Source: an uncultured Loktanella sp. (GTDB taxonomy: Bacteria > Pseudomonadota > Alphaproteobacteria > Rhodobacterales > Rhodobacteraceae). Taken from it: 64,000 nt of DNA. A model generated the notes under the pieces. It had not been told where the DNA came from and made no database searches. It was given only the letters and a program-made list of their open reading frames with translations. Where the stretch lies: assembly GCA_937132065.1 (NCBI GenBank), contig CAKZNT010000048.1, positions 1-64,000 on the forward strand. The letters run 5' to 3'. Positions within the stretch are counted from its first letter, which is position 1, and every line of letters starts with the position of its first letter. A program made the translations under genes and the position numbers. Below are positions 8,312 through 17,017 of the stretch, one piece after another.

Positions 8312-8728
8312 ATGGTAGCCCAGAACGGTAAAGATCTATTGGTCAAAATTGACATGACAGGTGACGGCCTGTTTGAAACGGCGGCTGGCCTTCGCGCAAC
8401 CCGCATCAGCTTTAACGCGGAATCCGTTGACGTGACCTCGCTTGAAAGCACTGGCGGTTGGCGCGAGTTGCTGTCTGGCGCAGGCGTGAAGACGGCCGCG
8501 ATCTCTGGATCAGGTGTCTTTAAGGACGCCAACACAGACGAGCGCGCCCGTCAGATATTCTTTGACGGTGAAACCCCTGATTTCCAAGTGATCGTGCCGG
8601 ATTTTGGCACAATGGAGGGGCCGTTCCAGATCACGTCGATTGAATACGCGGGGTCGCATAATGGCGAGGCGACGTATGAGTTGTCGCTCGCATCGGCTGG
8701 CGAGCTGACCTTTACGGCAGCGATTTAA
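8312..8728 (+). CDS. GTA g9, major tail tube protein
   Basis: A 138-residue phage major tail protein of the TP901-1 type, the subunit of the short GTA tail tube. Recognisable are KDLLVKIDMTGDG at the N-terminus, RISFNAESVDVTSLES, and the C-terminal SIEYAGSHNGEATYELSLASAG. GAGGAG (8298-8303) lies eight bases before ATG 8312, and the GTG at 8303 overlaps that site so is unlikely as start. The stop TAA overlaps the start of g10 by one base. Confidence 0.94.
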   Translation: MVAQNGKDLLVKIDMTGDGLFETAAGLRATRISFNAESVDVTSLESTGGWRELLSGAGVKTAAISGSGVFKDANTDERARQIFFDGETPDFQVIVPDFGTMEGPFQITSIEYAGSHNGEATYELSLASAGELTFTAAI

Positions 8729-9042
8729 TGGTGAACCCGCTCGCTGGTGAAGTCGAGATCGTGATCGACGGCGTTCCCCATTGTTGCAAGCTCACGCTGG
8801 GCGCGATGGCGGAGCTTGAATCCTCGCTTGGCGCACAGTCGATGGTTGATTTGGTGGCGTGCTTTGAAGCTGGCAAGTTTTCGAGCCGTGATGTGCTTGC
8901 GCTTATCGTGGCTGGCCTGCGGGGCGGCGGCTGGACGGGCACAAGTGCGGACCTTTTGAAGGCCGACATTGCCGGCGGCGCGGTTGGCGCGGCAAAAGTC
9001 GCCGCGCTGCTGCTTGTCCGTGCGTTTGCACCACCAAGCTGA
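8728..9042 (+). CDS. GTA g10, tail assembly chaperone-like protein
   Basis: A 104-residue GTA gp10-family protein, related to the GTA_TIM-cluster 'gene transfer agent family protein' entries that sit between tail tube and tape measure genes. The position is that of tail assembly chaperones in siphophages (inference). It starts MVNPLAGEVEIVIDGVPH, with a central hydrophobic stretch FEAGKFSSRDVLALIVAGLRGGG. One-base overlap with g9. Confidence 0.88.
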   Translation: MVNPLAGEVEIVIDGVPHCCKLTLGAMAELESSLGAQSMVDLVACFEAGKFSSRDVLALIVAGLRGGGWTGTSADLLKADIAGGAVGAAKVAALLLVRAFAPPS

Positions 9043-9044
9043 CG

Positions 9045-9218
9045 ATGGACTGGCCAAACCTCATGCGGGCGGGATTGCACGATTTGCAACTGTCGCCCGC
9101 CGAATTCTGGGCGCTGACGCCTGCTGAACTACAGGTGAAGCTAGGTCTTGATGCGCGATTATTACCGATGGGGCGCTCGCGGCTCGAAGAGCTGTTGGGC
9201 GACTATCCCGATACCTAA
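9045..9218 (+). CDS. GTA g10.1, small tail assembly chaperone
   Basis: A 57-residue gene, two bases after the stop of g10. It reads MDWPNLMRAGLHDLQLSP, then EFWALTPAEL and ends LEELLGDYPDT. The FWxLTPAEL core is the hallmark of the short phage tail assembly chaperones (TIGR02216/rcc01693 family) found just before the tape measure in Rhodobacterales GTAs. It is shorter than 60 codons, so automatic calls may miss it. Confidence 0.88.
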   Translation: MDWPNLMRAGLHDLQLSPAEFWALTPAELQVKLGLDARLLPMGRSRLEELLGDYPDT

Positions 9219-9229
9219 GGAGGGTGCAA

Positions 9230-9889
9230 ATGAGCGGTTTTGACCAAATAGATGCGCTGGAGAGCGATGTTGCGTCATTGGAGCAGACATTGGGTGACAC
9301 GGCGGCGATGGCTTCGGCGTTTGATAGCCAATTGCGGGGCGTTCAAGGCACGCTGAGCGAAACAACGCGTGATTTGGGGAACCTTGAGCGCGGGTTTTCA
9401 GGCGGATTGCGCCGGGCGTTTGACGGGCTGGTTTTTGACGGGCTGAAGCTCTCGGATGCCCTGAGCGTTGTGGCTAAGGCCATGGTGGACACGGCGTATT
9501 CAGCGGCGATCAACCCGGTGGTGAGCCATTTCGGGGGGCTGTTGGCGGACGGTGTGAATAGCGCAGTCTCGGGTTTGATGCCCTTTGAGAATGGCGCGCC
9601 GTTTTCGCAGGGCCGCGTCATGCCATTTGCCAAGGGCGGTGTCCTGAGCGGGCCTGCCACGTTTGCGATGCGCGGCGGCACTGGCCTGATGGGCGAGGCT
9701 GGCCCCGAAGCGATTATGCCGTTGTCACGTGGCGCTGACGGACGCTTGGGCGTGCGTGCCCAAAGCGGCGGCGCGATCAATGTCACAATGAATATCTCGA
9801 CGCCGGATGTGCAGGGGTTTCAGCGTAGTCAGGGCCAGATCGCTACTCAGATGGCGCGTGCCTTGGGGCGCGGTCAGCGTAATCGGTAA
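9230..9889 (+). CDS. GTA g11, short tape measure protein
   Basis: A 219-residue tape measure protein that sets tail length. It is very short for this class, which fits the short GTA tail. The N-terminal third is coiled-coil-like (DQIDALESDVASLEQTL), the middle is hydrophobic, and the C-terminus has the GPEAIMPLSRGADGRLGV signature of lambda-family tape measure C-termini. ATG 9230 follows a strong AAGGAGGG site; the in-frame GTG at 9224 overlaps it. Confidence 0.93.
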   Translation: MSGFDQIDALESDVASLEQTLGDTAAMASAFDSQLRGVQGTLSETTRDLGNLERGFSGGLRRAFDGLVFDGLKLSDALSVVAKAMVDTAYSAAINPVVSHFGGLLADGVNSAVSGLMPFENGAPFSQGRVMPFAKGGVLSGPATFAMRGGTGLMGEAGPEAIMPLSRGADGRLGVRAQSGGAINVTMNISTPDVQGFQRSQGQIATQMARALGRGQRNR

Positions 9890-9903
9890 AAGGAGAGCAC
9901 CAA

Positions 9904-10536
9904 ATGGCATTTCATGAAATCCAGTTTCCAGCCTCACTTAGCTTTGGGTCCGTAGGCGGCCCCGAGCGGCGCACCGAGATTGTTACGCTGTCAAACGGGT
10001 TCGAGGAGCGCAACACCCCTTGGGCCCATTCCAGACGGCGCTATGATGCGGGTGTAGGTCTGCGCTCGCTCAACGATGTAGCAACGATCGTCGCCTTCTT
10101 TGAGGCGCGTGAGGGCCAGTTGCACGGGTTCCGCTGGAAAGACTGGGGAGATCACAAGTCTTGTCCGCCATTGTCGGCGCCAGTGTCGTCGGATCAGCTG
10201 ATTGCGATTGGCGATGAGGTCACGACTGTTATCCAGTTGACCAAAACCTATACCTCTGGTGAGGGCAGTTACATTCGCCCGATTACCAAGCCTGTTGAAG
10301 GCACGGTGCGCGTGGCAATCGGTGGCGACGAGTTGCAGGAAGCCATTGATTACACAGTCAACTTTGCAACGGGCGAAGTGACGTTTCCGCACCCGCCTGA
10401 TTTAGGGGCAGAGGTCACAGCTGGATTCGAGTTTGATGTTCCTGTGCGGTTTGACACTGACATCATCCAAACCTCCGTTTCCAGTTTCCGTGCAGGGGAT
10501 GCCCCGAATGTGCCTGTTGTCGAGGTGCGGTCATGA
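9904..10536 (+). CDS. GTA g12, distal tail protein (DUF2460)
   Basis: A 210-residue DUF2460 protein (TIGR02217 group), which forms the distal tail ring at the baseplate in the R. capsulatus particle. Diagnostic segments are AFHEIQFPASLSFGSVGGPER, RRYDAGVGLRSLNDV and FRWKDWGDHKS. A clear AAGGAGA site precedes ATG 9904. ATGA overlap with g13. Confidence 0.94.
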   Translation: MAFHEIQFPASLSFGSVGGPERRTEIVTLSNGFEERNTPWAHSRRRYDAGVGLRSLNDVATIVAFFEAREGQLHGFRWKDWGDHKSCPPLSAPVSSDQLIAIGDEVTTVIQLTKTYTSGEGSYIRPITKPVEGTVRVAIGGDELQEAIDYTVNFATGEVTFPHPPDLGAEVTAGFEFDVPVRFDTDIIQTSVSSFRAGDAPNVPVVEVRS

Positions 10537-11417
10537 CCCAGATGGCATTAGATGCGCATCTCAAAACGGGCGCGACGCATGTTTGCTATTGTTGGGCGAT
10601 CCGTCGGGCTGACGGGGTCACATTCGGGTTTACCGATCATGACCGCGCGCTTGCGTTCGATGGGATCAGCTTTACCCCAGAAAGCGGGTTGTCGGCAAAA
10701 GCGCTCACGAGCACGACCGGTCTTTCGGTAAACAACACCGAGGCCTTGGGGATGCTGAGTGCTGCTGCAATTACTGACGCAGATATTGAAGCGGGCCGCT
10801 ATGATCGTGCGGAGGTGACCACCTGGCTTGTGCAGTGGGATGACGTGTCCAACCGCGAGATCAAGTTTGTTGGCTCGATAGGCGAAATCATCAGGGAGTC
10901 AGGCACGTATCGCGGCGAACTGCTGGGATTGACCGAATTGCTTAACCAGCCGCAAGGGCGCTCATATTTGCGAACATGTAGCGCGGTGCTGGGGGATAGT
11001 GCCTGCAAGGTTGCTGTTTCTGATCCTGCGTTTCGGGCAAATGGCGAGATTGTTGCAATCGAGGACGGGCAGATCCTAACACTGTCTGTGCCCGATCAAT
11101 ACACCGCGCGCTGGTTTGAAGGTGGCATGATCCTGTTTCGCAGTGGTAAGGCTGACGGCCTCAAAGCGGTCATCAAGAAAGACGAGATTGTCACTGGTGG
11201 GCGGAAAATCACCCTATGGCGTCCGGTCCCTGCCGAAATTGCTGCGGGTGATCATATCCGTATCATTGCGGGGTGCGATAAACGCGCCGAGACCTGTCGC
11301 GTAAAGTTTGCGAACCTTCTCAATTTTCAAGGGTTTCCTGACATTCCGGGTGAAGACTGGCTGATGAGCGTGCCGCGTGCAGGGGATGATGACGAGGGCG
11401 GGAGCCTTGTGCGTTGA
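10533..11417 (+). CDS. GTA g13, tail hub protein (DUF2163)
   Basis: A 294-residue DUF2163/phage BR0599-type protein (TIGR02218), part of the tail hub. Typical words: CYCWAIRRADGVTFGFTDHD near residue 20, and the Cys-rich C-terminal IIAGCDKRAETCRVKFAN with NFQGFPDIPGED. Related hub proteins bind an iron-sulphur cluster through such cysteines in the R. capsulatus structure, so the conserved Cys residues are worth noting. Coupled to g12 (ATGA) and to g14 (TTGA). Confidence 0.94.
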   Translation: MTQMALDAHLKTGATHVCYCWAIRRADGVTFGFTDHDRALAFDGISFTPESGLSAKALTSTTGLSVNNTEALGMLSAAAITDADIEAGRYDRAEVTTWLVQWDDVSNREIKFVGSIGEIIRESGTYRGELLGLTELLNQPQGRSYLRTCSAVLGDSACKVAVSDPAFRANGEIVAIEDGQILTLSVPDQYTARWFEGGMILFRSGKADGLKAVIKKDEIVTGGRKITLWRPVPAEIAAGDHIRIIAGCDKRAETCRVKFANLLNFQGFPDIPGEDWLMSVPRAGDDDEGGSLVR

Positions 11418-11842
11418 CGGGCGAGGGCATCGTCAAAACAGCGCGCGCATGGATTGGAACGCCCTACGTGCACCAAGCAAGCAAGCGCGATTTCGGATGT
11501 GACTGCCTGGGCCTGATCCGTGGCGTTTGGCGCGAGAATTACGGTGCTGAACCTGAAGCGATCCCTGCCTATTCCGCGGATTGGTCGGAACCACAGGGGG
11601 ACGAAGCGCTCTGGAAAGCGGCCCGTCGTCACCTGAGAGCCGTTGAACACAGGCAGCCAAGGGCAGGCGATGTCCTTTTGTTTCGGATGCGCAGTGGCGC
11701 GGTTGCAAAACATCTGGGGATTGCGGGCAGCGATGGCCCGAACGCGACATTTATCCACGCCTACACAGGGCATGGCGTGGTTGAAAGCCCATTTTCCGAT
11801 CCGTGGCGCAGGCGCGTCGTCGCCCACTTTGAATTCCGATAA
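11414..11842 (+). CDS. GTA g14, NlpC/P60-type cell wall peptidase
   Basis: A 142-residue NlpC/P60 peptidase carried at the tail tip, thought to open host peptidoglycan during DNA delivery. The catalytic Cys lies in FGCDCLGLIRG (about residue 32) and the His in AKHLGIAG (about residue 96). The only sensible start is TTG 11414, overlapping the g13 stop as TTGA, so translation is probably coupled and the protein made at low level. Family length is normal. Confidence 0.93.
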   Translation: MTGEGIVKTARAWIGTPYVHQASKRDFGCDCLGLIRGVWRENYGAEPEAIPAYSADWSEPQGDEALWKAARRHLRAVEHRQPRAGDVLLFRMRSGAVAKHLGIAGSDGPNATFIHAYTGHGVVESPFSDPWRRRVVAHFEFR

Positions 11843-11854
11843 GGACTTAATATC

Positions 11855-14800
11855 ATGGCAACTATCATACTTTCAGCGGCAGGCATGGCACTTGGCGGAT
11901 CTATTGGCGGCTCTGTCTTGGGGCTTTCGATGGCGACCCTTGGTCGGGCTGCGGGCGCAACTTTGGGCCGCGTCATCGATCAGCGCATTTTGGGTGCTGG
12001 AAGTGATCCTGTTGAAACGGGCCGCATTGACAGATTCCGCCTGACTGGTGCGAGCGAAGGGTCCGCTGTTGCAAAAGTATTTGGGCGCATGCGGATTTCT
12101 GGCCAAGTTATCTGGGCCACGAAATTCAGCGAAAGCCAGACCACAACTGGTGGCGGAAAAGGGGCGGGACCTGCGCAGGCTACGACCGAGTTTGCCTATT
12201 CGGTCAGCTTGGCGATTGCCCTCTGCGAAGGCGAAATCACCCATGTAGGCCGCATCTGGGCAGATGGCGTGGAAATTGCCCCCGCTGATCTGAATATGCG
12301 GGTCTACTCTGGCACGCAAACACAGCTCGCCGATCCCAAAATCGTGGCCGTCGAGGGCACTGACCATGCGCCCGCCTATCGCGGGACCGCTTATGTCGTT
12401 CTTGAAGATTTGCCGCTTGGCCAGTTCGGCAATCGTGTGCCGCAATTTTCGTTCGAGGTCATGCACCCGTCTGAGGATGGTGGCGCGCAAGCAACCGCTG
12501 ATATTGCGCGACAGGTGCAAGGCGTGGCGTTGATCCCGGGCACGGGAGAGTATTCGTTGGCGACAACCCCCGTGCACTTCGCCCCCGAATACGGCGCGCA
12601 AGTCGCGACCAATGTTAACACGCCGTCAGGGGGGACCGACCTGACGATGTCGCTCGATTCACTCGCAGGCGAGATGCAAAACTGCGGCTCCTCTGTGCTT
12701 GTTGTGTCGTGGTTTGGCAGTGACTTGCGATGCGGTGACTGCGTCATTGCGCCAAAGGTCGAGCAAACCGAAATTGACGGCACGGAGATGCCTTGGATCG
12801 TATCAGGGCAGAGCCGTTCTTCCGCCCTTGAAGTGCCCCGCCAAGAAGACCGTCCCGTCTACGGAGGCACGCCAGCAGATGCGGCTGTCATTGAGGCGAT
12901 TACCGATCTGCGCGATCGTGGCATAGAGCAAGTGTTCTATCCTTTCATCCTCATGGAGCAAATGGCAGGAAACGGGCTGCCTGATCCTTGGACTGGCGGC
13001 ACAGATCAGCCGGTTTTGCCATGGAGAGGGCGTATCACAACCTCAGTAGCGGCTTCGATGGCGGGCTCACCTGACGGGACGCCTGTCAGCGACGCGCAAG
13101 TTGCTGCATTTATGGGCTCTGCGGCTGCGACTGACTTTGCCCAAGTTGACGGCAAAGTCGTGTATTCAGGCCCCGATGAATGGCGTTACCGCCGCTTTAT
13201 CCTGCACTATGCCCATTTGTGTGCGGCAGCAGGTGGGGTATCTGCATTTTGCATTGGCTCAGAAATGCGTGGCATGACCCAAATTCGCGGCTCTGGCGGC
13301 AGCTTCCCCTTTGTTGAAGCGTTGATCGCGCTTGCAGCCGATGTGCGCGCAATCTTAGGGCCGACTTGCAAAATCAGCTATGCGGCAGATTGGTCAGAAT
13401 ATCATGGCTATCAACCTGTTGGGACGGCTGACAAGCACTTCCATCTTGATCCGCTTTGGGCGGATGTGAATATCGATTTCATCGGCATCGACAACTATAT
13501 GCCAATGAGCGACTGGCGCGATCAAGACGACCAGGCTGATGCCTCTGCTGGATCAATTTACAATCTGGATTACTTGCAAAGTAATGTTGCAGGTGGCGAG
13601 GGCTATGATTGGTTCTACCACTCGCCAGAAGCACGCGAAGCGCAAATTCGCACCCCAATTACTGACGGTGAAGGGGAGCCATGGGTCTGGCGATATAAGG
13701 ACATTGCAGGCTGGTGGGGGCATCAGCATCATGATCGGGTCGACGGGCAACGGCTCGCGCAACCGACCGACTGGATACCACAATGCAAGCCGATCTGGTT
13801 TACCGAAATGGGATGTGCAGCTATCGACAAAGGCACAAACCAACCCAACAAGTTCCTTGATCCCAAATCATCAGAGTCCCAATTACCCCACTATTCCAAT
13901 GGGATGCGCGACGACTTTATGCAGATGCAATATCTGCGCGCGATGTATGGTTTTTACGGACAAGCCTCAAATAACCCCAGCTCAACTGAATACGATGGCG
14001 TGATGGTTGACATGAGCCATGCACATGTGTGGGCTTGGGATGCGCGCCCGTTCCCATACTTTCCTGCGACGAAGTCCTTGTGGTCGGACGGTGATAACTA
14101 CGCAATGGGCCATTGGCTTAATGGACGGGCGTCCGCACGCATGCTTGCTGATGTTGTGGCTGATATTTGCACGCGCTCTGGCGTGACGCGATTTGACGTG
14201 AGCCGCCTTTATGGCGTGGTGCGTGGCTATCTGGTCAACGATGTGACGACCGCGCGCGCCGCCTTGCAGCCCTTGATGCTTGCTTTCGGCTTTGATGCAA
14301 TCGAGCGCAACGGCGTCCTTGTTTTTGAAAACAGGGACGGCAAGGTTGATTATCCTGTAACGGACGCGGAACTCGCGCTTGACCCGGCGCGTGAGGCGCC
14401 GATTACGCTTGCGCGGGCATCAAGTGCCGAGGTGTCGGGGCGGGTTCAACTAGGCTATATCGAGGCCCAAGGCGACTATGAAGCGGGTGTGAGCGAGGCT
14501 GTGCTACCCGATGAGGAAACCTTCAGTGTTGCCCGCACCGAAGTGCCAGTGGCCATGACCCGCGGCGAGGGCGCGCGCACTGTGTCGCGGTGGCTACAAG
14601 AGGCGCGTTTGGGCATTGATATGGCGACTTTCGCACTGCCGCCGTCGCAAAACCAAATTAGGGCTGGTGATGTCGTTGCCCTTGATACGCGCGATCACAC
14701 AGGGCTTTACCGGATTGATCGGCTCGAAGAGGCGGGGCTGCGGCTGGCAGAAGCCACACGCGTCGACCCGGAAGTTTACGTGCCACAAGCGCTTTACGAG

Positions 14801-15772
14801 GAAGGGGCGACCCTCAAGCCGTTTGTCGGGCCTACGCCTGTTGAAATGCTGTTCCTTGATCTGCCATTGCTGACTGGCGACGAGATTGCGCATGAACCAC
14901 ATATTGCGACAACAGCCCGTCCTTGGCCCGGGAGTGTTGCGCTCTATGCGAGTGCAAGCGACAGTAACTATACGCTGCAAGATATTGTGCGAAACCGTGC
15001 CAATGTGGGCCGACTTCTGACGCCGCTTATGCGCGGCCCAACGGGTATTTGGGACCGTCAGCAAGCCGTAGAGGTCAAACTCGTCAACGGCGCGCTGTCA
15101 TCGTTTGAGCAAGCAGAGGTCTTTGCAGGGGCGAATACGATTGCTGTCGGGGATGGCACGGCAGACAATTGGGAGATTATCCAGTTTGCGCAGGCCGAAC
15201 CTGTCGGCACGCGGCAATTCGCGATCAGTCAGTTCTTGCGGGGGCAGGCTGGCACATCAACGATGATCCAAGACATCTGGCCTGTTGGCTCATACGTCGT
15301 TGTGATGAACGGCAAGCCAAAGCAGATTGCGATCCCGACAGCAGCGCGCGGTTTGGACCGGCATTTCCGGTATGGCCCTGCCAAACAGATCGTATCTGGA
15401 AATAGCTATAAATATGAGGTCCACAATTTTAAGGGCAACGGATATCGCCCGTATCCTGTGACGCACCTTCGGGTGCAAGACACTGATGGAGAGTCACAGT
15501 TTTCATGGATCAGAGCGACCCGTATTGATGGTGATATCTGGAGTTTTGACGATGTGCCATTAGGAGAGGAGTCAGAACTATATCAAGTTACGATTTCGCA
15601 AGATGGCATTGTGCGCAGGCAGTTTGTCACGTCAGCGCCTGACTGGAATTATCCCGTAGCCCAACAACAAGCCGACCTGACAAGCGGTCCATATCAGTTC
15701 GCGGTTGCACAGGTCTCGGCACGTTTTGGCGCGGGTCCGGTGCAATCGCTGACAATCACGGACCATAGCTAG
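11855..15772 (+). CDS. GTA g15, tail-tip 'megatron' host recognition protein
   Basis: The largest GTA gene, 1305 residues. It forms the baseplate hub and tail spike that contacts the recipient. The N-terminus is glycine/alanine rich and hydrophobic (residues 1-50), as in GTA and related phages. A TIM-barrel-like region follows (about 420-740; KISYAADWSEYHG, DFIGIDNYMPMSDWRD, WFTEMGCAAIDKG), then a phage-tail_3-like domain (about 780-970) and a C-terminal beta-rich region. Start ATG 11855 follows a weak AAGGAC site. Its stop TAG overlaps the GTG start of the next small gene. Confidence 0.95.
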   Translation: MATIILSAAGMALGGSIGGSVLGLSMATLGRAAGATLGRVIDQRILGAGSDPVETGRIDRFRLTGASEGSAVAKVFGRMRISGQVIWATKFSESQTTTGGGKGAGPAQATTEFAYSVSLAIALCEGEITHVGRIWADGVEIAPADLNMRVYSGTQTQLADPKIVAVEGTDHAPAYRGTAYVVLEDLPLGQFGNRVPQFSFEVMHPSEDGGAQATADIARQVQGVALIPGTGEYSLATTPVHFAPEYGAQVATNVNTPSGGTDLTMSLDSLAGEMQNCGSSVLVVSWFGSDLRCGDCVIAPKVEQTEIDGTEMPWIVSGQSRSSALEVPRQEDRPVYGGTPADAAVIEAITDLRDRGIEQVFYPFILMEQMAGNGLPDPWTGGTDQPVLPWRGRITTSVAASMAGSPDGTPVSDAQVAAFMGSAAATDFAQVDGKVVYSGPDEWRYRRFILHYAHLCAAAGGVSAFCIGSEMRGMTQIRGSGGSFPFVEALIALAADVRAILGPTCKISYAADWSEYHGYQPVGTADKHFHLDPLWADVNIDFIGIDNYMPMSDWRDQDDQADASAGSIYNLDYLQSNVAGGEGYDWFYHSPEAREAQIRTPITDGEGEPWVWRYKDIAGWWGHQHHDRVDGQRLAQPTDWIPQCKPIWFTEMGCAAIDKGTNQPNKFLDPKSSESQLPHYSNGMRDDFMQMQYLRAMYGFYGQASNNPSSTEYDGVMVDMSHAHVWAWDARPFPYFPATKSLWSDGDNYAMGHWLNGRASARMLADVVADICTRSGVTRFDVSRLYGVVRGYLVNDVTTARAALQPLMLAFGFDAIERNGVLVFENRDGKVDYPVTDAELALDPAREAPITLARASSAEVSGRVQLGYIEAQGDYEAGVSEAVLPDEETFSVARTEVPVAMTRGEGARTVSRWLQEARLGIDMATFALPPSQNQIRAGDVVALDTRDHTGLYRIDRLEEAGLRLAEATRVDPEVYVPQALYEEGATLKPFVGPTPVEMLFLDLPLLTGDEIAHEPHIATTARPWPGSVALYASASDSNYTLQDIVRNRANVGRLLTPLMRGPTGIWDRQQAVEVKLVNGALSSFEQAEVFAGANTIAVGDGTADNWEIIQFAQAEPVGTRQFAISQFLRGQAGTSTMIQDIWPVGSYVVVMNGKPKQIAIPTAARGLDRHFRYGPAKQIVSGNSYKYEVHNFKGNGYRPYPVTHLRVQDTDGESQFSWIRATRIDGDIWSFDDVPLGEESELYQVTISQDGIVRRQFVTSAPDWNYPVAQQQADLTSGPYQFAVAQVSARFGAGPVQSLTITDHS

Positions 15773-16065
15773 TGCGGGCGGTTCATTTGAGTGACCTCAA
15801 TCTTGCCAGCCGCACTCTGATGGTCGTCGCCCCATCGCAACGGCAGGCATTTGCACAGGGGCTACTCGACGCAGCCCACGTTGCCGATAAGGTGCGCAAG
15901 CGGACAGGGCGGGCGCATGTGCAATACGGCAATGGAACGCTCGGCGGTGCGTGCCAGCGACATCCCAAGGCTAAAATGCCAGATTGGTGTGACAGTGAGT
16001 ATCTTGAGTGCATGCAGATGGTCATTGTTGCACTTGCTGGGCGAAATTCACATCAATGTGTGTGA
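15772..16065 (+). CDS. Small conserved protein at the GTA 3' end
   Basis: A 97-residue protein beginning at a GTG that overlaps the g15 stop by one base. It is basic, with DAAHVADKVRKRTGRAHVQYGNG, GGACQRHPKAKMPDWCDSEY and a short hydrophobic end (MQMVIVALAG). Similar small proteins follow g15 in many Rhodobacterales clusters; from memory this is the DUF7742 family. No function is known to me. Coupling to g15 suggests it belongs to the GTA transcript. Confidence 0.75.
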   Translation: MRAVHLSDLNLASRTLMVVAPSQRQAFAQGLLDAAHVADKVRKRTGRAHVQYGNGTLGGACQRHPKAKMPDWCDSEYLECMQMVIVALAGRNSHQCV

Positions 16066-16142
16066 TAGGATCAATCACTGCTTTATTCTTGGCCTTTGGT
16101 CCCTATCTAAAGTAGGAGATGCGCGAACCGAAAGGAATTATG

Positions 16143-16949
16143 ATGTCAACTGCGCCCGCTAAACTCCTCAAAGTTGATCCTGTATGGGACCGCATTCGCA
16201 ACGAGGCCAAAAAGGCTGTCGAGGTCGAGCCGATGATGGGTGGCCTCGCCCATAGTAGCATTTTGCACCATGATACCCTAGAGGCCGCGCTTGCGTATCG
16301 TATCGCAATGAAGCTGGCGTCAGACGAGATGTCAGAGCAGATATTGCGCGAAATTGCGGACGAGGCATTTGCCGCTGATCCGCCATTGTCGGGGGCAGGG
16401 CGTGCCGATCTGGTTGCGATTTTGGACCGTGACCCTGCGTGCTTGCGACTGTTGCAGCCATTTTTATTCTTCAAGGGGTTCCAAGCAATCCAAGCTTATC
16501 GGCTGGGTCATTGGCTTTGGCAGCAAGGGCGTCATGATCTGGCTTACTTTATCCAGATGCGTGTAAGCGAAGTTTACGGCGTTGATATCCATCCCGCTGC
16601 AAAGATCGGGCAGGGCATTATGATTGACCACGCCCATTCGATCGTGATCGGTGAAACTGCTGTGGTGGGTGACAATGTGTCGATGCTGCATTCTGTGACG
16701 CTTGGCGGGACAGGCAAAGAGCATGATGACCGCCACCCAAAGATCGAGAGCGGCGTTCTGATTGGCGCGGGCGCAAAGGTGTTGGGAAATATCACCATCG
16801 GCCATTGCAGCCGCATCGCCGCAGGGTCAGTTGTGCTCGAGGCTGTGCCTCCAATGAAAACGGTCGCTGGTGTGCCTGCGCGGATCGTTGGAGAGGCGGG
16901 TTGCGCCCAGCCATCTCTGACAATGGATCAAATATTGCACGAACACTAA
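16143..16949 (+). CDS. cysE: Serine O-acetyltransferase
   Basis: CysE transfers acetyl from acetyl-CoA to serine, the first step of cysteine synthesis in the cytoplasm. The 268 residues show the N-terminal helical SATase domain (FLFFKGFQAIQAYRLGHWLW) and a left-handed beta-helix of hexapeptide repeats with the active-site region IMIDHAHSIVIGE and TLGGTGKEHDDRHPKI. ATG 16143 is chosen over 16119 and 16140 because AAAGGA (16131-16136) is best spaced for it. Its place right after the GTA cluster is conserved in Rhodobacterales. Read-through from the GTA operon cannot be excluded. Confidence 0.96.
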   Translation: MSTAPAKLLKVDPVWDRIRNEAKKAVEVEPMMGGLAHSSILHHDTLEAALAYRIAMKLASDEMSEQILREIADEAFAADPPLSGAGRADLVAILDRDPACLRLLQPFLFFKGFQAIQAYRLGHWLWQQGRHDLAYFIQMRVSEVYGVDIHPAAKIGQGIMIDHAHSIVIGETAVVGDNVSMLHSVTLGGTGKEHDDRHPKIESGVLIGAGAKVLGNITIGHCSRIAAGSVVLEAVPPMKTVAGVPARIVGEAGCAQPSLTMDQILHEH

Positions 16950-16968
16950 GGTGTTGTGAAGAAACGAA

Positions 16969-16997
16969 AAAAGGCCGAGCATCATGCTCGGCCTTTT
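16969..16997. terminator. Bidirectional terminator between cysE and pdhC
   Basis: A near-perfect dyad AAAAGGCCGAGCAT / ATGCTCGGCCTTTT (16969-16982 with 16984-16997) flanked by A and T runs on both sides. It can end transcription of cysE (plus) and of the converging pdh operon (minus). Confidence 0.9.
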
Positions 16998-17017
16998 GCG
17001 TTCGTCGCTATGCCAAA

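Noticed and set aside
11873-12601. 242-codon minus-strand frame inside GTA g15
   Set aside because: Shadow of g15 with no start signal and no recognisable domain.
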